Below, one piece after another: positions 11,524 to 21,104 of a stretch of 64,000 bases of DNA (positions within the stretch are counted from its first letter, which is position 1; each line of letters opens with the position of its first letter). The notes beneath the pieces are model-generated. The model was given only the letters and a program-made list of their open reading frames with translations. It was not told the DNA's origin and searched no databases. Source of the DNA: Gracilaria domingensis (lineage: Eukaryota; Rhodophyta; Florideophyceae; Gracilariales; Gracilariaceae); the NCBI GenBank assembly GCA_022539475.1, contig VCMS01000045.1, positions 1 to 64,000 of the forward strand. The letters run 5' to 3'. The position numbers and the translations under genes are program-made.

Positions 11524-14500
11524 CTAGCTTACTGAATCTATCCGTAATAACGAGTAAGAACCGATTTCCTCGGGAGTACGCAAGAACTCGCCGAGTATAT
11601 CGATGGCAATAAACTCCAACGGCGCCCTTGCGGGGAAAAGTGTTAGTTTCTTCGCATGGCGACGCTGTTTAACTCGCTCTCGAGCACAATGTGTACACGC
11701 CTTCACGGTGGTGTAGCAGTCCAACGCTAACGCGGGCCAGTAGAAATCCCGACGCAGTGTCGTGTATAACCGCTTAGCACCCGGATGGGAAGCCATCCGC
11801 GAGTGATGCGAGAGATGCAATACCCTTGTTTGTAAGGAGTGAGGAACCACAATCTGTGGGGTAGAACGAACCACTCTGACGAGGTAACCTTGTGTGTTGA
11901 CCCCGAACGGGATGTTAGCACCACCATTAATTTGGGAGCGTATCCTCGTACAGAACGGGTCAGATTGCTGTTCCCGCACCAGCTCTTCTGGAGTAATGGG
12001 GACGAATGTACCGGATTCCGGGTCTTCACCGTCTGCGACGAGCAAATCATCACAGATGTCGTCCGACACGATGTCGTAGTCTTCATCACCCTCCTCCATG
12101 AGGAAACAGGGGATATCTTCATCCTCGTCATCGACGGGTAAAGCTTCACCTTCAGTTCCTAGACGTGAAAGAGCATCCGCTTGCGCGTTTAAACAACCCT
12201 TCTTATAGGTGACCTCGTAGTCAAACTCGGCAAGCCGAAGACGCCAACGCATTAAGCGTCCGGAAGGCTCCGTGACTGACATTAACCAACGCAAGGCGGA
12301 ATGGTCCGTATTGACGGTAAAGTGCACACCCATAAGATATGGTCGTAGAGTCTGCAAAGCCCATACCATGGCGAGACACTCCTTCTCGGATACCGAGTAA
12401 TTGCGCTCGTGCACGTTGAGTGTACGAGACCAATAGCCAATTGGTTTGCGTTCCCCTTCGGGTGTAGTCTGAAAGAGAGCGCAGCCAATTTGGTAATCGC
12501 TCGAATCCGTATCCACGGTGTACGGCAACCCGTTCTTCGGTAACGCTAACACGGGTGCCGTGGTAACAGCCTCTTTAAGAGAGTTGAAAGCCTCCACTTG
12601 CGTGGGGGTAAGTGGTCCCAATTTGGGCGGTTGTCCCTTCTTCAGGAGTTCGTTGAGCGGTCCCGCGATCTTCGCGAAGCGAGAAATGAACCGTCTATAA
12701 ACGTTGCATAGCCCCAGAAAGGAGCGTAGCTCTGTCTGTGTAGTGGGGTGCTTCGCCTCTTTGAGGGACTTCACGCGAGCTTCCTCGATCAGTAACCGTC
12801 CTGGACGTATGACATGGCCCAGATACTTCACTGAGTCAGTGAAAAACTCACACTTCCTCAATTTGAGAGTAATTCCAGCATCCCGCAAAGCGGTCATTAT
12901 CTCCCGAACATGTTCGAGGTGATCGTCCAAACTGTTGGAAAACACGATGATGTCATCGAGGTATACCAAGCAACTCCGCCATTTGAAGCGAGCTAACAAA
13001 ATGTCCAGAGCACGCTGAAACGTAGCGGGGGCGTTCGTTAACCCGAACGGCATACGCTTAAAGCGGTATAGTCCTGAATGACAGGTAAACGCGGTCTTGT
13101 CACGGTCTTCCGGTCTAACTGGTACTTGCCAGTAACCCCAGTTTGCATCCAAAGTGGAGAACACAGTAGCATCGCCAAGCGAGTCGATATACTCGTCCAT
13201 ACGAGGTATGGGGTACACGTCTTTGACGGTGACATCGTTCAAGCGACGATAGTCGATACAAAAGCGCCAGGACCCGTCGGGTTTCGGAGCCAGTACAACT
13301 GGAGATGCCCACGGCGACTGAGCCGGTTCTATCACGCCAGCGCGGAGCATTTTGTTGATCTGAAACTCTTCCTCTTCCCGTGCTTTCGGGCCTGCCCTGT
13401 AAGGGTGCTGAGCAATCGGCTTGGTCTCCGGCAGGAGGTCAATCCGGTGTTCCGTAGTTGAAACCTCTCCGAGGGAACCATCCCAAATTGGTGTAAACTC
13501 TCGCAACATGTTGCGCAACTTCTCACGGTGTGAAACCGGTACATGACCGAGATTCAATTCTTCTAACTCCTTGATAGGGTCAATCTTGTCATAACTCGTA
13601 GGAACGGTCCTAGCTTCCGAGTCATTCGTGTGTTCAACCGTCTGGGACGGGTCCGACGCAGACGAGCGCGACGATTCTCCCTCCCCCTCCTTAGGGTGAA
13701 GCAAACCAGTGCGTTCTTCAGCAAGCCCGAGCATCTCGGCGGCAGTCACCTTTGTAGGGATAAGCGCCGTAGGGTGCGGTAAGACAGTACCAATTACTTG
13801 GTTCTTCACCAGATACTGGGGCTTCTTGCCAAAGTTGGCCAACATAACCCGAAAGGGGTGTTCGCTGTTGATTTGAACAACTCCGTTCGCCAACGCGACC
13901 TGATACTTCTCGTATAACGAGTTCAATGGTTGAACAACCCGCAAACCACGCGGTGCGGCAGTAACATCAACCCAAACCTGGGATTCTGGCGGAATAGAAA
14001 TTGCACGCGCTACGCGGAGCTTCGGCGACTCCTTCGGAGGTGAGGAATCCTGTAGAGGAGCGGGTAGTGGTACCAGCTTAGCTGACGCTCGGCGTAATGA
14101 GCGACGAACAATTGGTACAACCGAACCATCTTCCATTTCCACTTCACGCGCACGCGGTCGTATGGCTTCGACATATCTGTCGCAGAAGTCACACCCTAGA
14201 ATGACAGGGGCAGCGAGCGTCTTGCAGACGATGAATTCTACCTGCTCGATGCAGTTACCAATCCTGACAATCAGTGAAACCATTCCAGCCGTTTGTAACG
14301 GGTTATTGTTAGCATCTGCCACGTCCATGACGGGTCCAGAGCGGACTCGACAACGGAGTTCCGGCGGTAGTAATGACTCAACAATGAAGTTGGGGCCAGC
14401 ACCTGTATCCAAGACAGAGAGATGACGCACCATATACTGGGTGGATAGGCCAAGGTCAGCAAATATCTTGTAGTTTCGCTTGGCCATTACCATGACTCGA

Positions 14501-14680
14501 TCCGGGATCCGGTTGTTCCTGAACCGTATCCACGGGCGACGTAACACACCGATGGTGGTAGAGTCCACGTCTAAGACGGTCTGTTTCCTCGAAAGGATTT
14601 TGACCTGGGAGCGAGGCGGTGACGCCTCGGGCGCCGTAGACCTCGACTCGGGCGCCTCTCCATTGGAGACTCCCGTACTC
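11524..14680 (-). pseudogene. pol: Element 2 pol: protease, RT, RNase H and integrase N-terminal half
   Basis: This is one open frame of about 1,050 codons in the -1 frame relative to gag, with no ATG required (the ATG of element 1 is ACG here). In order: aspartic protease with VLDTGAGPNFIVE; RT with a SPWASPVVLAPKPDG motif, FTCHSGLYRFKRMPFGLTNA and the catalytic YLDDIIVFS; RNase H with YTVDTDSSDYQIG; and the integrase HHCC zinc finger (HLSHHSRMASHPGAKRLY, then CTHCARERVK) followed by FIAIDILGEF with the first catalytic Asp. The frame is lost at about 11524, inside the integrase core, and resumes in 10470-11462. A polypurine motif at 13675-13694 encodes the linker PKEGEGE between protease and RT. 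Confidence 0.9.
13675..13694 (-). promoter_or_regulatory. Internal polypurine motif in the pol linker of element 2
   Basis: Read on the element strand it contains CTAAGGAGGGGGAGGGAGAA. It shares CTAAGGAGGGG with the 3' polypurine tract of element 3. The equivalent sites are 35085-35101 (element 3), 41141-41160 (element 1) and 51651-51669 (element 4). A second internal copy lies in the pol tail: 10525-10544, 31847-31864, 1541-1563 and 54840-54858. Role as an additional plus-strand primer is inferred. Confidence 0.45.
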
Positions 14681-16763
14681 AGTTTAACTGAGTTCCATCC
14701 GTTCTAACGGGAACGGCGTCCTGTGCAGCAGGCATCTTCACAGATTCCTGTGGAACAGCGACAGAACTACCCGCAACAGCGGTTGCCGCCACGGCTTGAG
14801 CCGGTGAAACATTGACCTGGGTCGAACCAGAGTGCAGTAACGCAGCCAATTCTGCAGCAGACACCCTACGGGGGTACTCAGCCTTCGCACGCAGATATGC
14901 GGTTACCGGCACTGACGCCTGTTCGGCGGGGGTCAGCGCTTCAAAATTCGCCACAACCGTGGGCATTTCCCTCATCGAGAGGTTGCAGTTCGGAGCTGCA
15001 TGACCGTGGTTGTAACACGTGAAACAGATCAGGGGTGGTCTTCCGGAACTCCGTTGGTCTTGGAACTTCACCGTTCGCGGGTCTACCCAACCAGGTCGCT
15101 GGTAACGACTCCCTGAATAGGGTACTTGAGGACCGCGAACGCGTGGACGGTCTGCGTAAAGCAGCGCATCTTCCGTCTTCGACGAGGCTTCTGAAGTAGA
15201 AGGCAACTCCGTAGTCGGAATAGAATCCAGGTCCACCTGTGCGAGATGTAAGTTATCCACATCGTGGCCAGAAAAGTCCTGCGGTAGCAGTGAAGCTGAT
15301 GACGACCCTCCTTCGAGGTGCAACGCTTTGGTTGAAACCCGGTATCCGATGCGTGCGCGCAAGGCGTCTCCCTCCGCCTTCGCGTACTGCACTAACTCCA
15401 GATAGGTAGTCTTCTTCCGGTCTTCCCGTCGCTGGGCAACCAGAGTGCGAATAGCCGGATTCAATCCGTTGATAAACAGCGTACAGCGCTCGTTTGAGGA
15501 GTAAACATTGCCACAACGGTGGAATGCCTTATTCAGGCGTACCGAGTACTCGGTTTCCGACTCCTTCGGGCGTTGTTTCGTCTCCCGCAACGCGGTGATT
15601 GCTTCCTCGATAGAGGTATTTGTCGCATACGAGCGCAACAAATACTGCACTGCTTCGGGCCAGCAGGTGACCCCTCCTTCAGAGGCGCGAGATGAACCTC
15701 TTACAGAGTTATACTGATCTTCAGCGAGTCCCCGTAGAAAATACGGTAAGGCAACATAAGCTTGCCCCTCACTCATGCCGAGGATGTCAGCTTCCGCTAC
15801 AAAGCGTGAAAGAAAGTCAAGCACCAGAATGGGATCCTCCCCAGTGAACAACTGGTTGCGAAAGGTTAAGGACATGCGTTTGATGCAGTCCTTCACCTTA
15901 CCCGTGCCACGGGGCGTCCGGTTCAGACTTGAATCTTCCAAACGGTAATACCGGTAAGATAACAACCTTTTGAACAAGGGATTCGTCGGCTCCAGTTCCC
16001 TCAAACCTGAGTGCTTTCGCCCCCGTTTCCGGGTACCAACAACACCATAGGTGGACGTAGAACTCCGCGAACGCGTAGAACGAGCGCGACGTTCACCGTC
16101 ACTTGACGAGCTCGATGATAAGGAACCCGCCGAGCGGTTTGAAATACCAGAAGACTGTGACGAATCCGAGTCATACTCGTCGACATTCCTCTTCTTAGAG
16201 CGACTCTTCCCGGACTTCCGGTCACGTGTACCACGAGACACTCCCGCAGAGGCGGCAGCAGGGCCGTCATCCTCACGGATGGTGGCCTCTAACGTCTCAA
16301 GACGGCCAAGGATCCGAATGAACTTCGTGTTAACCTCCTCGGTGAAACTGGGATATCCTTGAAGAACCTCCAAGAGGGCATTAACATCCTTCCGTAAAAT
16401 ACGTAGATCATCTGATACACCTCCGTTGAGGGCTGCGTCAACCTTCAAACGAAGTGTGTCGACCTCGGAAACGAGTGCTTCATGAGAACTCCTCATGACA
16501 GCAGTCTGAGCCTCAAGCACACGAACTTGAGTCTCCAACTCGTTTACGAGCGCATCCTTCGCCGCGACAACGGGTATAAGACCCTCCAAAGGAGCAGATG
16601 AGGGCCCAGCCACTGGGGCGTCAGACGACTTGTCAGGCTGTTTCCGGTTTCCGGGTTTCTTTCCATCACCCTGTAGGGGTTCAGGAACAGACCGCAGACG
16701 TGCGGGCAAGCCAGAGCCAACGGAGCGAGACTTCGTAGGGCTCGAGCGCTTGCCCGACACCAT
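14679..16763 (-). CDS. gag: Element 2 gag polyprotein (694 aa)
   Basis: The open frame extends upstream, but the first ATG is at 16763 and gives 694 residues starting MVSGKRSSPTKSRS. The sister copy in element 1 has the same ATG. The N-terminal third is basic and Ser-rich with a long Ser stretch (residues about 215-235). The middle carries the capsid-like retrotransposon gag region (FRNQLFTGEDPILVLDFLSRF, and later AYVALPYFLRGLAEDQYNSV). One CCHC zinc knuckle CFTCYNHGHAAPNC lies in the C-terminal third. Gag would form the virus-like particle that packages the element RNA. The frame is intact. It ends in AAC-TGA overlapping the pol frame, with a likely -1 shift site there. Confidence 0.9.
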   Translation of the reverse strand: MVSGKRSSPTKSRSVGSGLPARLRSVPEPLQGDGKKPGNRKQPDKSSDAPVAGPSSAPLEGLIPVVAAKDALVNELETQVRVLEAQTAVMRSSHEALVSEVDTLRLKVDAALNGGVSDDLRILRKDVNALLEVLQGYPSFTEEVNTKFIRILGRLETLEATIREDDGPAAASAGVSRGTRDRKSGKSRSKKRNVDEYDSDSSQSSGISNRSAGSLSSSSSSDGERRARSTRSRSSTSTYGVVGTRKRGRKHSGLRELEPTNPLFKRLLSYRYYRLEDSSLNRTPRGTGKVKDCIKRMSLTFRNQLFTGEDPILVLDFLSRFVAEADILGMSEGQAYVALPYFLRGLAEDQYNSVRGSSRASEGGVTCWPEAVQYLLRSYATNTSIEEAITALRETKQRPKESETEYSVRLNKAFHRCGNVYSSNERCTLFINGLNPAIRTLVAQRREDRKKTTYLELVQYAKAEGDALRARIGYRVSTKALHLEGGSSSASLLPQDFSGHDVDNLHLAQVDLDSIPTTELPSTSEASSKTEDALLYADRPRVRGPQVPYSGSRYQRPGWVDPRTVKFQDQRSSGRPPLICFTCYNHGHAAPNCNLSMREMPTVVANFEALTPAEQASVPVTAYLRAKAEYPRRVSAAELAALLHSGSTQVNVSPAQAVAATAVAGSSVAVPQESVKMPAAQDAVPVRTDGTQLN
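14682..14688 (-). promoter_or_regulatory. Probable -1 ribosomal frameshift site at the gag stop of element 2
   Basis: The heptamer G-TTA-AAC lies directly before the gag TGA. Slipping one base back gives GTT-AAA and enters the open pol frame. GUUAAAC is a slippery heptamer known to work in arteriviruses. Elements 3 (36092-36098, GGAAAAC) and 4 (50669-50675, GAAAAAC) have related heptamers at exactly the same place. Confidence 0.55.
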
Positions 16764-17182
16764 CGTCCACGACGAGATACAACCAGAAAACTGGGAACAG
16801 GAAAGCAAAACAACAAATTAACCTCGAATGAGTGTAGCGTCCTCACACGAGTGACGATAACCGACAAATCGGACGAACCGACCGTACCAACGGGAACAGC
16901 CGTATACGGAATTAGGGCTGATTCGACCAGATTGCTGGGAACGGTAGACCACCCAAACGGGGTGACAACAACCGTACCGACGGGAATCACACACTACGGA
17001 AATAGGTAGTGCCACCGGTAGTAAACCGTGTCCAAACAACAACCCAAAATGAGGAAAGCAGTACCAACACGACGTCTGTCGGCAAAGCCTTCCAGTAGAA
17101 ACTGTGTAGTGTATCTCCACGACCAGATACGAACCGGCAAACCGGAAATTGATCAGAAAACCAACTTGCTGGATCAACGCGA

Positions 17183-17201
17183 CTTCTAGGTCGGGAGACC
17201 A
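17183..17201 (-). promoter_or_regulatory. Primer-binding site of element 2
   Basis: Two bases inside the 5' LTR, the element strand reads TGGTCTCCCGACCTAGAAG. The same core follows the 5' LTR of elements 1 (44648-44666), 3 (38366-38384, slightly altered) and 4 (48355-48373). It starts with TGG as expected for a tRNA 3' CCA end; I cannot name the tRNA. Confidence 0.65.
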
Positions 17202-17203
17202 AT

Positions 17204-17966
17204 TGTTGTGCAAAACCCAGCGATGGGGAAAGACACGCAAAGGCGGTTCAGACCCTCTCTCAAGAGGCGAGCACAGCAGTAGAGCGCTCCCACAGGTACG
17301 ACACGGCAATGCCGGGTGTAAGACCGGGGTCGACCCTTCCCAAGTAATGGAGGGAGCGAAGCGGCGAAGAAGAAGCGTCCAGCGGTAGAGAACACACGAC
17401 ACAAGTCGGCAGTAGCGTCACGTGCGTAGCACGCGGTACCCACGAGTGTGGCGATGACACGCGAGAGCGGTAATAGCCCACGCGAGTGTGTCGAGCCACG
17501 AACGGTATGCACCGGTACACCAAGTAGTGCTACCTGTATAACAGGGACAGAAATAAAGAAAACACACACAAAGTAAACACGCGAAAGCGGTAGTGGTGTT
17601 AATGATGCCGCGAGGCGGATGATGAGCCCTGCACAAGGTGCCGACTCTCCGGGAGGAGGATATCGGTCACCAAGGGTGAAACATCAGAGCCGAACACTCG
17701 GTTGTTCGGTTTACTTCCCCGACAATGGGTGCAGCTCAACCTACTAAGTAGTGTAGAGTGCCACTGTCAAGTGTGCAACCGGGCTAACTAAAATAAATAA
17801 TAAATATCTAGAATATCCCAAAGTTGGCTGCCAACCGTCCATACACGTGTGTAGCCATCCAGCAATGATGTGCCAACCTCACCAGAGTCCTTGACCTCCA
17901 CTGCACTGCAGGGGCAGTGATTTCACACCAAAAGCGAGCAAATACCGCATAAAGCGTGGCTCTACA
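17204..17966 (-). repeat. 5' LTR of element 2
   Basis: 763 bp, TGTTGTGC to CTCTACA on the plus strand. The CCGG...CCGG palindrome is at 17312-17327. The leader between this LTR and gag is 16764-17203 and has no ORF. Confidence 0.92.
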
Positions 17967-18060
17967 TCCTTCATCGGCCACTTTTTTCTTCTGCGACATC
18001 CGACCAGCCAACGTAATCAAGTCTTCTTCCCGCCTTAGTAACGGCATTTCGGAAAGGCAA

Positions 18061-18789
18061 TTACAAGTTTATTTCTCCGCCAGCGTCGCAAATCGTGGCG
18101 CGCAAGGAAACATACTTTGTACTGGCGGCGTTAGCGTTAATAGCGACATTTGCATACACAAGACTTTGGAAATGACGTAGTTGTGGCTCCGGATGGTGGA
18201 GCGTGCCAGCTCGCTGAAGCACTTCATCAACAATTATGGATGGCGAACAGCTACTACTAATCACCAAACATACTCGGTTTTATGCGACAGTCTCTCGTTG
18301 CAGTTTATCGTACATTGTATTGCGAGCGCTCACCAATCTGGACTCTCTAACGTTCGGGCGTGCGCGGCCATCTTCGAAAAGTTGGTCTGATTCGACCGAA
18401 ATGTCCGCAGCGGCAAGAGCATCTTCAAAGTCTTGCTGCTAGGTAACGTGGCCAAAGTCAATGGTGGTGATTGACATAAGCTTTAGTTTGATCCATTCTG
18501 GCCAAGTACTCTCCTGCAGTTAAAAGATTTGTGGGAAGAAGATTTGGCTGTCCTGGCGATCTTCCAGATGCTGGATCATCTTCTTGAGAACATTGACTTT
18601 ATCTGAAATGATCATGAAGCTGCTACGGAAGTAAATGTGAGTGTACAGTCTTTGATCTGGTGGCTCAAAGTTTCTGATGTCTGCTTGGACGACGGAAAGA
18701 AGGGTGCTTAAAGAACAATCTTTCTGGAGAGTATCTTCGTGTAGTATGACAAATTTAAACTCGCAATAAACGTATACAATCACCGACAC
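18061..18789 (-). pseudogene. Unidentified broken coding remnant
   Basis: The minus strand carries an 89-residue frame at 18520-18789 (contains FRSSFMIISDKVNVLKKMI). Downstream there is a segment, read in one frame with two stops, that includes FEDALAAADISVESDQLFED, then VISSSCSPSIIVDEVLQRAG, and finally GRRLDYVGWSDVAEEKSGR near 17980. The pieces look like protein-coding sequence of one decayed gene. The family is not recognised. Confidence 0.3.
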
Positions 18790-19807
18790 TCAGTCGGGCT
18801 TGCCGAGCCGCACGTCGCGGCGCACGAAGATGCCACCCATGGATGCCAACCATGCCCAGAAAGCCCTTGCCGACGGGCGAGATCTCGCTCTTTTAGCCCA
18901 CAAAATGCCTCACGTAGCCGCGCCGCTTCAGCAGCTTCTCCAAGTTCTCAAAGCAGTGCGTCACCTCTACGTTGATCACGTGCCCGCGCGTGCGCTCCCA
19001 GTCCATCCGCTGCAGTACGGCCAGCTCGTGCCCCTCCATGTCCAGGCTGAGAAAGTCCACGCGCTCAATGCCCGCGCGCCGCAGCATCGCCTGCAGCGTC
19101 GTGCAACGCAGCAGCATAAAGCCTTTGTCGCTGGCCATGCGGCTGTTGGTGCCAAACTTGTACAAGTCGTCGGCCACGCTGCCGCGCTCGCCGTTCTGCA
19201 CGAACGACATCTGCTCGCCATCCGTCGCCTTCGCGCACGTCAGCACCAGCAGGCAGCTGCGCTCGCAAAACGTGCGCTCGTAGTACATGGGGTTGCCCTC
19301 ACTGCACACGCCCTTCCAGCGAAGGCAGCGGTCGAAGAAGAACGAGTTGGACAGCCTGATCGCGTCGTTGGACGCAACGTCCACGTACACGCTGCGCCGC
19401 TTCATGTGCGTGAAGTGGCGCGTGAACAGGTGCGCGTCCTGCCCAAACTGCGACAACATCCACGCCGAGCCCAGCTTGAACGCATCCCAGTCTGGCTGCC
19501 GGTCGCAGCTGCCGCTGTCGTTGGCGTGCTGGACGCACAGCATGCGCGCGTTGGCCAGCTTGCGAAAGATGGGCACGCACTCCTCCGCGCTCTCACCCGG
19601 CAGCCAGTTGTTGCGCAGCGGCGTGCTGACGCTGCCCAGATGCCTGTCGTGCCACTCGCGCGCCGCGGGCGGGAGCAATAGCGTCGGCGCGTGGCGCACC
19701 AGCAGCACCATCAGCGCGACGGCAGCGGTGGTGAGCACGGCCGCGGCCGGCACGGACGCGCGCGCGGCGCACGGCAGGCGCGGCTGGTGGATGACGGGGG
19801 AGGTCAT
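18790..19807 (-). CDS. FkbM-type methyltransferase-like membrane protein, C-terminus possibly frameshifted
   Basis: The ATG at 19807 opens a 304-residue frame ending at 18893. One N-terminal transmembrane segment (AAAVLTTAAVALMVLLV, about residues 21-37) suggests a type II Golgi or ER protein. The FkbM domain follows: SQFGQDAHLF, the SAM-binding loop YVDVASNDAI, SEGNP, and the characteristic ERVDFLSLDMEGHELAVL. Such enzymes methylate sugar or polyketide hydroxyls by family precedent; the substrate here is unknown. Just after the stop a one-base shift opens a continuous frame of about 35 codons to a TGA at 18790-18792, ending GGIFVRRDVRLGKPD. The true C-terminus may therefore have been lost by a frameshift. 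It lies in a GC-rich block with pseudogenes on the same strand, so it may be a captured copy. Confidence 0.65.
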
Positions 19808-20069
19808 GGGGTGCGTCTTCAGCGCGGCGGACGCGGCACGCGTGGGCGCGTCGTGTCGGGGGGGAGGTGGCGGCGGCGGCGTGCGCGTTATAAGGCGGCA
19901 CGGCAGCGGCTGGCGAGGTGCGGTAAGTCGGCGGCGACGGGGGGCGCGCCGTGCGCGCTGTGTTGCAGGCAGACTTGCGGCGCAAAGTGCGTGCTGCGGC
20001 GGCTCGAAGACAGTTGGTGGTTCGCGACGCGCCGCGAGAGACGGCCCTTAACTGCGGTTGCTGTAGGTT

Positions 20070-20318
20070 TTATTCGCAGGCGTTGACGTAGGCTTGGTCG
20101 TAGTCAACGTTGAGAACGGTGATGTTCTTGGCACGTAGGATGTTTGCATTCGCGATTAGCGTGGTGCTGGTGCCGATGCCGAAGTGCAAGATGTGGCTGT
20201 TTTCCAGGGCGCTCTCTAGTACCAGTCTGTACCACGTCGCCGTGAACGACACAATCGACTCGCCGTGAAGCAGAGAGCGGGCGCGGTTCCACGCCGTCAT
20301 CATTCCGTCCCACAGCAA
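20070..20318 (-). pseudogene. Methyltransferase-like fragment
   Basis: An 82-residue frame contains ILHFGIGTSTTLIANA followed by NITVLNVDYDQAYVNACE. This pattern resembles motif I and the acidic end of strand 2 of class I SAM-dependent methyltransferases. No further motif is visible, and neither a credible start nor the rest of the domain is present. It sits between the kinase-like fragment and the FkbM gene, same strand. The region 19808-20069 has no recognised gene. Confidence 0.35.
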
Positions 20319-20527
20319 GACTGTCGCTTATTGTCACTTCCATCATCATTTCCTGAGTAATCGCTTTCCCTTTCATCGTCGCTTTACACCCTGCACACAA
20401 ACATTAGCCGCGTGTGCATTCGACCACATCTTGGCTCGGTTCCGAGAAAGTGCCGGAAACGTCTTCGTTACATGGCGCAACATATAAACGTACATGGAAC
20501 GCCAGCCCACAATGACGCGTGTGTTTC

Positions 20528-21064
20528 TCAAGCCATCACTTCCTTCAAGTCAACATCATTCTCGCGAGACGATCCTCTTCTCCTGAAAAACATGTTGGCT
20601 GCCTTCGCGTCGCCATGTATCAAAGCTCGCTCTCTATGCTCCTCATGCACTCCGTATCCGTCTACGATCTCTGCGCTTTCCATCGCATATCAAGCAAGCA
20701 TCTTGCCAAAATTCCCCGCACCAATAACGTTTGAAACCGCCGCCACATCATCAAGAGCCCCTGCAAACCGCTGAAGATGCGCTTCCCAGTATTGTGCCAG
20801 TTTCTCGAAGCGGTTGCTTGCCTGACGACTGGGCAACCAATATGTTGCTTGACCCCATACGCTTTTGTTCGCATTGTCGTAGCCAACCATTTCACGCGCG
20901 TTACAAAAGTACGCATGAAAAATTGCCAGCGCATCTATTGGCGCCATGCGTTCATCATAATTAAGTAGCCCACTTTGATACCATCCATATTCCTGTCCAA
21001 AGTCTTCCAACAAGAACAGAAAACGGCTGAACATCGCAGGCACATTTCCGGCGCTGCGTTGGAT
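20528..21064 (-). pseudogene. Aminoglycoside-phosphotransferase/ecdysteroid-kinase-like fragment
   Basis: One frame reads through FLFLLEDFGQEYGW and later HREHRERALIHGDAKAANMF-type sequence, the latter matching the Brenner loop HGDxxxxN of APH/choline-kinase-fold phosphotransferases (catalytic Asp, metal-binding Asn). A TGA at 20690-20692 interrupts the frame between these two blocks and it stops finally at 20528-20530. The ATP-binding N-lobe and the DxD metal-binding motif after the loop are missing, so the piece is a fragment. The 5' edge abuts the 14-bp hairpin at 21070-21104 and the coatomer fragment. Assignment rests on the two motifs only. Confidence 0.45.
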
Positions 21065-21069
21065 TCGAT

Positions 21070-21104
21070 GTAGTATGCGGTCAAAACTTGTGACCGCATA
21101 CTAC
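21070..21104. repeat. Perfect 14-bp hairpin at the junction of two gene fragments
   Basis: GTAGTATGCGGTCA (21070-21083), a seven-base loop, then its exact complement at 21091-21104. Coatomer homology ends to the right and kinase homology begins to the left. Confidence 0.85.

Larger units (their letters stand above)
5523..17966 (-). mobile_element. Element 2: full-length Ty3/gypsy chromovirus (12.4 kb)
   Basis: The element starts TGTTGTGC and ends GGCTCTACA on the plus strand. It is flanked by a perfect 5-bp target duplication TCCTT at 5518-5522 and 17967-17971. In its own orientation (minus) the order is 5' LTR, primer site, leader, gag, pol with protease, RT, RNase H and integrase, a chromodomain, about 2.2 kb of non-coding DNA and the 3' LTR. 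Pol is broken near 11.46-11.52 kb and between 9.4 and 10.5 kb, so this copy is non-autonomous as read. It is the closest relative of element 1 in the window. Confidence 0.92.

Noticed and set aside
18800-19681. Long plus-strand ORF of 293 codons
   Set aside because: Antisense shadow of the FkbM gene in GC-rich DNA; composition is Ala/Arg/His/Val with no domain, whereas the minus strand shows clear FkbM motifs.
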